Source: an uncultured Thalassospira sp. (GTDB taxonomy: Bacteria > Pseudomonadota > Alphaproteobacteria > Rhodospirillales_A > Thalassospiraceae). From it: a stretch of DNA of 10,226 nucleotides. The notes below the pieces were generated by a model. The model saw only the letters and a list, made by a program, of their open reading frames with translations. It was not told the DNA's origin and did not search any database. The position numbers and the translations under genes are program-made. This document shows, piece by piece, positions 6,794 through 10,226 of the stretch (position 1 is its first letter; each line of letters opens with the position of its first letter). The stretch covers positions 1 through 10,226 of the forward strand of contig CAMPHD010000090.1 in the NCBI GenBank assembly GCA_946885765.1, written 5' to 3'.

Positions 6794-7201
6794 TCAGGGA
6801 TGCATTTTTGCACCTTTGATGATTTTATCCGTCACCCGTTTTTCCGCCCGCAGGGCAATGCCGACAACCTTTGCATCATCTGGCGAAAACTGGCCAAAAA
6901 CTTCCCGATTGGCGGCGTCATGACCAGTTGAAAACATTTCCTCCACATAAAGCGATGTGGTCACCCCGCGTTCCAGTGCGCGACGATGAACCTTTGCGAT
7001 TGTGGCTTGATCCGCCGCCAGAACGATGGCTGGCTGTCGCGACAACGGGTTATAAATATTCTTGTCGCGATCAATATAGGGTTCCCCGATAATATCTGGG
7101 AACTGGGCAACGATTCCACTCATCAAAAATGCCGTCACATTCAGCGATTGCCAATTTTCCAGATCGTTTCGAAGAACAATGGCGACTTTGGTATCAAACA
7201 T
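6794..7201 (-). CDS. DUF2000 family protein
   Basis: A compact 135-residue soluble protein that I recognise as DUF2000, a family whose solved members have the peptidyl-tRNA hydrolase II-type fold; its substrate is unknown. It opens with a buried strand MFDTKVAIVLRND, followed by the helix LNVTAFLMSGIVAQFP, the segment YNPLSRQPAIVLAAD, and VTTSLYVEEMFSTGHDAANR near 80-99. It closes with AKVVGIALRAEKRVTDKIIKG, in which VGIALR would be the last core strand. There is no signal peptide or membrane segment. The ATG at 7201-7199 starts at the core strand; the frame extends upstream to 7375 but those 58 residues are Arg/Ser-rich and overlap the AraC gene, so they are rejected. It is divergent from the AraC regulator, a likely controller of this gene (inference). 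No catalytic claim is made. Confidence 0.85.
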   Translation of the reverse strand: MFDTKVAIVLRNDLENWQSLNVTAFLMSGIVAQFPDIIGEPYIDRDKNIYNPLSRQPAIVLAADQATIAKVHRRALERGVTTSLYVEEMFSTGHDAANREVFGQFSPDDAKVVGIALRAEKRVTDKIIKGAKMHP

Positions 7202-7250
7202 TTGTGCATCCGTTGATTTTGAGGTTCCGGAGGTTTTCGGGAAAACCGTT
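7202..7250. promoter_or_regulatory. 49-bp divergent control region of the DUF2000 and AraC genes
   Basis: The two start codons are only 49 bp apart. Within the gap is a palindrome GGTTTTC (7232-7238) / GAAAACC (7241-7247) with a 2-nt centre, abutting the AraC start codon. There is also a tandem near-repeat AGGTTCCGG (7222-7230) and AGGTTTTCGG (7231-7240). Such a short region must hold overlapping promoters for both directions, so a protein bound to the palindrome would affect both. That the AraC protein binds here is inference. Confidence 0.5.
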
Positions 7251-8114
7251 ATGCAAAATGCTGTAAACCAAACCGTATCGGACGATCTTGAACGTTTGTG
7301 CAAACCACGTGAACGCTTCATTTCCGCAGCCCCGCTTCCGGGGATTGAACGAATGGAAGCCCTTTTCTTCGGCAATATGTTTGCCCCACACCGGCACGAT
7401 ACTTACGCTCTGGGTATAACCATGCAAGGTGTTCAGACTTTCAACTATCGTGGTTCTTCCCGTGCCAGCCAACCCGGTAATGTTATTGTCCTTCACCCCG
7501 ATGAACTTCATGATGGTGGTGCAGGAACCGATGACGGCCTGCGTTACCGGATGCTCTATCTTGAACCGTCATTGCTCCGTCAGGGTCTTGGCACCGAGAC
7601 GGCTTCGCTGCCTTTTGTTTCAAATCCGGTAATTTCCGATCCGGAACTCGCTGCTACCCTTGCCTCGGTGCTGGCCTATCTTGATGACGATGTCGATCCG
7701 CTGCTAATTGACCAATTTATCTCTGACATTGCCACTGGCCTCGGGCGTCACGCCCAAGATCCGATCAAACCTGTCGGGTTTCTGGCACTGGACCGCATGG
7801 AACGGGCCAGACAATATCTTGAAGATAACTTTGATCGACCTGTCCATTCAGATGAGCTTGAAAACATCACCGGACTTGATCGATATCGACTGATCCGTCA
7901 ATTTCGCGCCTGTTTTGCAACAACGCCGTATCGTTATCTGATGATGCGCCGCCTGCAAAAGGCGCGCACCCTCATTACCCTTCGCCATCCATTGGTCGAT
8001 ATCGCAGGTGAAACGGGATTTGCTGATCAAAGTCACCTTAACCGGCATTTCAAACGTGCATTTGGCGTGACACCCGGTCTTTGGGCTGAACTCACATGCG
8101 AAAAAAGTCATTAA
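7251..8114 (+). CDS. AraC family transcriptional regulator
   Basis: A 287-residue AraC/XylS-type regulator. The N-terminal half is a cupin sensor domain (about 40-105): APHRHDTYALG supplies histidines 47 and 49, and PGNVIVLHPDELHDGG supplies His87, the usual small-ligand pocket. The C-terminal ~100 residues carry two helix-turn-helix motifs. The first is in RPVHSDELENITGLDRYRLIRQF, the second in PLVDIAGETGFADQSHLNRHF, followed by the family signature FKRAFGVTPGLW. The ATG at 7251 is chosen; starting at 7179 would overlap the DUF2000 gene and add 24 unrelated residues. Divergence from DUF2000 with a palindrome between them suggests it controls DUF2000 and itself. The effector is unknown. Its stop codon sits inside one arm of a long inverted repeat. 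Confidence 0.92.
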   Translation: MQNAVNQTVSDDLERLCKPRERFISAAPLPGIERMEALFFGNMFAPHRHDTYALGITMQGVQTFNYRGSSRASQPGNVIVLHPDELHDGGAGTDDGLRYRMLYLEPSLLRQGLGTETASLPFVSNPVISDPELAATLASVLAYLDDDVDPLLIDQFISDIATGLGRHAQDPIKPVGFLALDRMERARQYLEDNFDRPVHSDELENITGLDRYRLIRQFRACFATTPYRYLMMRRLQKARTLITLRHPLVDIAGETGFADQSHLNRHFKRAFGVTPGLWAELTCEKSH

Positions 8115-8213
8115 TCGGCCAAACCCGCTTCGAATTTAAAACTCCTTAACCGGCGGCGCTCATATTGGCAGTTGAGATGACGGGGGAAGCGGGGCGAGAA
8201 ACCGATTAATGAC
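8107..8213. repeat. Nested long inverted repeats joining the AraC stop and the BON lipoprotein start
   Basis: GTCATTAATCGG (8107-8118) is a perfect 12-bp inverted match to CCGATTAATGAC (8202-8213). Inside it, CCCGCTTC (8124-8131) is a perfect 8-bp inverted match to GAAGCGGG (8186-8193). The spacers between the two pairs of arms are 5 and 8 nt, so both stems could form in one RNA or cruciform. A small CTCA/TGAG stem (8159-8162 / 8173-8176) lies near the centre. The AraC stop codon TAA (8112-8114) is in the left arm and the BON lipoprotein ATG (8209-8211) is in the right arm. It might be a regulatory RNA structure or a small mobile repeat with 12-bp ends; no target-site duplication is visible. 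Confidence 0.75.
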
Positions 8214-8865
8214 ATCACTGTCACGCATATTGCGACGGTCGAAAGACCGTGTTGTTAAAGTCAGACATTATATTGCGCAGGCCGGACCGGCTCTGGTGAT
8301 CGCTGCCATTTTACCACTTTGTGGGTGTACATCACTTGCGATTGGCGCAGGCGCAACCGCCGGTGTGGCGGCCATGCAGGAGCGGGGATTTGGCGGGGCA
8401 GTAAGCGATACCGCCATCACGGCCGAGATTTGGCAAAAATTTCTGACAGAAGATGAAAACCTGTTTCGCCGGATCGAAATCGAAGTAGTCGAAGGTGAAG
8501 TGTTGCTGGCCGGTACGGTTGACAACACCGAAAGCGAGTTGAAAGCAGTTGAACTGGCATGGCAAGCCAATGGCGTGAACCGCGTCATCAACGAAATCAG
8601 TGTCGGGCAAGGCAGCAGTCTTATGGAGAATGCCAGCGATCTTCTGATCACGACCCGCATCAAAACCGCCCTGATGTTTGACACAGACGTCTATGCGATT
8701 AACTACAGTATCGAGACCATCAATGGTACTGTCCACATTATGGGCGTTGCGCAAAACGAACATGAACGCAACCTTGTCATCGCTCATGCACGCGGTACCA
8801 GTTATGTCAGGCGCGTCGTCAGCCATGTACGGCTGAAAGACGACCCGCAACGCCAGAGGACCTGA
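8209..8865 (+). CDS. BON-domain lipoprotein, DolP (YraP)-like
   Basis: A 218-residue predicted lipoprotein with two BON domains, the architecture of DolP/YraP, an outer-membrane lipoprotein of E. coli (191 aa) that binds anionic phospholipid and supports envelope integrity. A basic N-region is followed by the hydrophobic ALVIAAILPLCGC with lipobox Cys40. A Gly/Ala-rich segment leads to ERGFGGAVSDTAI, close to the motif that precedes the first BON domain in this family. BON1 covers about 66-133 (RIEIEVVEGEVLLAGTVDN), BON2 about 144-210 (TTRIKTALMFD, TINGTVHIMGVAQ). The signal region is longer than usual. The ATG at 8209 has no strong Shine-Dalgarno (GGGGCGAG at 8191-8198 is the best) and lies in the arm of an inverted repeat. 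The rsmI-yraN-lpoA neighbourhood supports the DolP assignment. Confidence 0.87.
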   Translation: MTSLSRILRRSKDRVVKVRHYIAQAGPALVIAAILPLCGCTSLAIGAGATAGVAAMQERGFGGAVSDTAITAEIWQKFLTEDENLFRRIEIEVVEGEVLLAGTVDNTESELKAVELAWQANGVNRVINEISVGQGSSLMENASDLLITTRIKTALMFDTDVYAINYSIETINGTVHIMGVAQNEHERNLVIAHARGTSYVRRVVSHVRLKDDPQRQRT

Positions 8866-8870
8866 GCATT
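8856..8870 (+). promoter_or_regulatory. Shine-Dalgarno and putative ATT start of the SirB1-type gene
   Basis: GAGGA (8856-8860) lies within the last codons of the BON lipoprotein gene and is 7 nt before ATT (8868-8870). The lipoprotein stop TGA is at 8863-8865, between them, which favours translational coupling. ATT initiation is known in infC and pcnB of E. coli and makes expression depend on IF3. The assignment here is inference from reading frame and spacing. Confidence 0.5.
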
Positions 8871-9881
8871 ATTATCGATCGGCAAAAAGACATTACTGCG
8901 AATGATCGCCAATGGCTTACCGATTACGGTAATGGCCAGTACCCCAATGCAACCCCCGCCGAGGCTGCCCTCCGCTTTGCCCGGCTAAATGATCCCGACC
9001 GTGACATTTCGGCTTATCTTGATTTGCTTGATACGATTTCTGACGATGTCCGTAATCGAATCGCCACTCTATCTGAAAAAACCGGCACTGATGATCATGG
9101 CCATCCATCAGTCGATACTATCGTGCAGGCATTGCAGGATGTAATTCCCGGGAACTACCAGTTTCAGGGTGACGCGGAAAATTATGACGATATCGCCAAT
9201 GCCGATCTGATGTCGGTCATTGATCGCAAGCGTGGTTTACCGGTTGCACTCGCCCTGCTTTACATACACGCGGCAAAGCGTTGCCAGATTGAGATCACAG
9301 GTATTGATTTTCCCGGTCACTTCCTGCTTCGCCTGCAGTCGGGTGGGGCGCGAAAAATGATCGATCCGTTCCATGGCGGCATTACGCTGGGGTCGGCTGA
9401 ACTGCGCGAATTGCTGAAAGCATTTCAGGGGCTGGATGCGGAATTGCAACCCGGGCATTACCGCGAGGCATCCGACATCGCAATATTGTTACGACTTCAA
9501 AACAACATAAAGGTACGGGCGCTTCGACAGGGCGAATTGGCCTTGGCAGCACGTGTTATCGACAACAGTTTGCTGATCACTTCCGACCATGACGGGCTTT
9601 GGCATCAGCTAGGCGCGCTTTATGCCCGACTGCACGAAGACGAAAAGGCACTCCATGCCTTCACGCGGTTCGTTGAATTGTGCAAGGACCCGATGCATCG
9701 GGCCCGGATCAGTGCAGTCATTGAAGAACTACGTGATCGTCTGGGTCATCGAACTTCGAACCACAAAAATGATACCCGAACCACGTCGAACTCGGATGCC
9801 CCTGTGCAGCTGTATCCTGTCCTCCCGCAAAATTCAGCTCCCAAATCCCCGTCGGATACCCCTGATCCTCATCAGTCCTAA
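8868..9881 (+). CDS. SirB1-type transglutaminase-like/TPR protein, possible ATT start
   Basis: The C-terminal 285 residues, readable from a TTG at 9024, are clearly SirB1-type: a transglutaminase-like core with VIDRKRGLPVALALLY, GIDFPGHFLLRL and MIDPFHGG, then a TPR-like helical region (HQLGALYARLHEDEKAL). His and Asp of the ancestral triad are present, but SirB1 proteins lack the active cysteine, so enzymatic activity is not expected. The role is unknown. The same frame continues upstream of 9024 with family-like sequence (PAEAALRFARLNDPDRDISAY), so TTG 9024 cuts the protein short. Back to a stop at 8763 there is no ATG, GTG or TTG; ATT at 8868 follows GAGGA (8856-8860) by 7 nt, giving 337 residues. 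CTG 8862 is too close to that site. The gene follows the BON lipoprotein stop by 2 nt. The tail (about 293-337) is Pro/Ser/Thr-rich and probably disordered. Confidence 0.85.
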   Translation: MIIDRQKDITANDRQWLTDYGNGQYPNATPAEAALRFARLNDPDRDISAYLDLLDTISDDVRNRIATLSEKTGTDDHGHPSVDTIVQALQDVIPGNYQFQGDAENYDDIANADLMSVIDRKRGLPVALALLYIHAAKRCQIEITGIDFPGHFLLRLQSGGARKMIDPFHGGITLGSAELRELLKAFQGLDAELQPGHYREASDIAILLRLQNNIKVRALRQGELALAARVIDNSLLITSDHDGLWHQLGALYARLHEDEKALHAFTRFVELCKDPMHRARISAVIEELRDRLGHRTSNHKNDTRTTSNSDAPVQLYPVLPQNSAPKSPSDTPDPHQS

Positions 9882-9940
9882 GACTGGGATTCACTTTTGT
9901 GACTCTGTCTTGCTTCTGCCTGTTTAAACGCATATTTTTT
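9881..9940 (+). terminator. Possible weak terminator after the SirB1-type gene
   Basis: AGAC (9881-9884), GA (9888-9889) and TCAC (9891-9894) can pair with GTGA (9899-9902), TC (9904-9905) and GTCT (9907-9910) around a TTTT loop, overlapping the stop codon. The stem is interrupted, and the T-run (9935-9940) is 25 nt away rather than adjacent, so this is at best a poor intrinsic terminator. Confidence 0.25.
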
Positions 9941-9941
9941 G

Positions 9942-10003
9942 ATTTAAGATTAATATATAATACTTATATATTTATTTTTAAGAATGTATATATAATCCTA
10001 AAT
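9942..10003. repeat. AT-rich imperfect inverted repeat
   Basis: ATTTA-A-GATTA-A-TATATA (9942-9959) pairs with TATATA-TAATC-C-TAAAT (9987-10003): 16 base pairs with one mismatch (A9947/C9998) and one bulged A (9953), around a 27-nt AT-rich loop. All but two of the paired positions are A-T, so RNA stability would be low; easy DNA melting or cruciform formation may be more relevant. Confidence 0.4.
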
Positions 10004-10176
10004 AAAGACATACCAGTCTGTCTTAAATATTGTGCACCACGTCATGCGGATAAATCCCCAATTAAGATCATTAAATAAATTCTGAAATAGCATTAATGCC
10101 TGGAATTTGCACTCAATTGCCTTTTCGTATGAGTCATTGCAACCATGAGAGCCCAGCACGCATTTGAGCAGGTCTA

Positions 10177-10211
10177 AAGCAAGGTTTTCTGCGTGTTACA
10201 GAATCCTGCTT
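10177..10211. repeat. Hairpin near the right edge
   Basis: AAGC-A-AGG-TT-TTCTG (10177-10191) pairs with CAGAA-T-CCT-GCTT (10199-10211): 12 base pairs with one bulge and a 2x1 internal loop, closing a 7-nt loop. Neither strand shows a strong T-run next to it (TTTAGACC follows on the minus strand). It may be the 3'-end structure of a gene converging from the right, which cannot be seen here. Confidence 0.35.
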
Positions 10212-10226
10212 CAAGATCCGGCAAAT

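Larger units (their letters stand above)
9882..10226. other. Non-coding right end with an AT-rich core
   Basis: No credible gene, tRNA or known RNA is visible in these 345 bp. After a weak hairpin at 9881-9910 the sequence becomes extremely A/T-rich from about 9920 to 10010, then returns to ordinary composition. The core contains TTAAGA at 9944-9949, 9978-9983 and 10062-10067 and its complement TCTTAA at 10021-10026, a palindrome GTTTAAAC at 9922-9929 and GCATTAATGC at 10090-10099. Two larger imperfect hairpins are listed separately. It may be the end of an operon and a promoter/regulatory region for a gene beyond the window. Confidence 0.5.

Noticed and set aside
7179..7250. Upstream start of the AraC gene at 7179
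   Set aside because: It would overlap the DUF2000 start and adds 24 residues that do not resemble the family; ATG 7251 precedes the normal N-terminus.
7202..7375. 58-codon N-terminal extension of the DUF2000 protein
   Set aside because: The Arg/Ser-rich sequence is antisense to the AraC gene and the DUF2000 core begins exactly at the Met at 7201.
9920..10070. AT-rich segment as a replication origin
   Set aside because: No DnaA boxes (TTWTNCACA type) and no parA/parB, hemE or dnaA neighbours, so AT-richness alone does not support it.
10021..10226. Possible tRNA or known small RNA near the right edge
   Set aside because: I looked for a cloverleaf with a GTTCRANYC-type T-loop and found none; only a single imperfect hairpin (10177-10211) is visible.
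1..10226. Phage, insertion sequence, CRISPR, toxin-antitoxin or defence genes
   Set aside because: No transposase, integrase, Cas, reverse transcriptase or toxin-like protein appears on either strand, and no direct-repeat array is present; the genes are conserved chromosomal ones.

Overview
The window looks like a chromosomal housekeeping segment of an alphaproteobacterium. Base composition is moderate GC, the dnaK-dnaJ pair has an RpoH-type promoter of the alphaproteobacterial form, and the Nth, RsmI, DUF2244 and SirB1-type proteins have an alphaproteobacterial look. The overall resemblance is to Thalassospira or its Rhodospirillales relatives. That genus call is inference from protein and layout resemblance, not a database result.

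Layout. Positions 1-2400 (minus strand) hold the 5' end of dnaJ and complete dnaK, with a strong hairpin between them and a heat-shock promoter plus a structured leader upstream of dnaK. Positions 2613-3122 (minus) encode a two-helix DUF2244 membrane protein, divergent from nth (endonuclease III, plus, 3323-3976). nth converges on a lipoprotein of the LpoA/LppC penicillin-binding-protein-activator family (minus, 4024-5457), and a hairpin at the very end of nth probably terminates both. Divergent from the lipoprotein gene come rsmI (16S rRNA methyltransferase) and, two bases later, yraN. A divergent pair follows: a DUF2000 gene (minus, 6794-7201) and an AraC-family regulator (plus, 7251-8114), sharing a 49-bp control region with a palindrome. 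Next comes a two-BON-domain lipoprotein like DolP (8209-8865), and overlapping its end a SirB1-type transglutaminase-like/TPR protein. The last ~345 bp are non-coding, with a strikingly AT-rich core and hairpins.

How the parts fit. The set lpoA-like (divergent) / rsmI / yraN / dolP-like matches the E. coli order yraL(rsmI)-yraM(lpoA)-yraN-diaA-yraP(dolP), so 4024-8865 is a conserved envelope/translation neighbourhood. Here the AraC/DUF2000 module occupies the place between yraN and the BON lipoprotein. I see no phage, IS, CRISPR, toxin or defence system.

The observations most worth a second look are two. First, a perfect 12-bp inverted repeat (8107-8118 / 8202-8213) with a nested perfect 8-bp repeat: one arm carries the stop codon of the AraC gene and the other the start codon of the BON lipoprotein. 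Second, the SirB1-type gene has no ATG, GTG or TTG upstream of its recognisable N-terminal region and may start at an ATT codon placed correctly after a good Shine-Dalgarno sequence.
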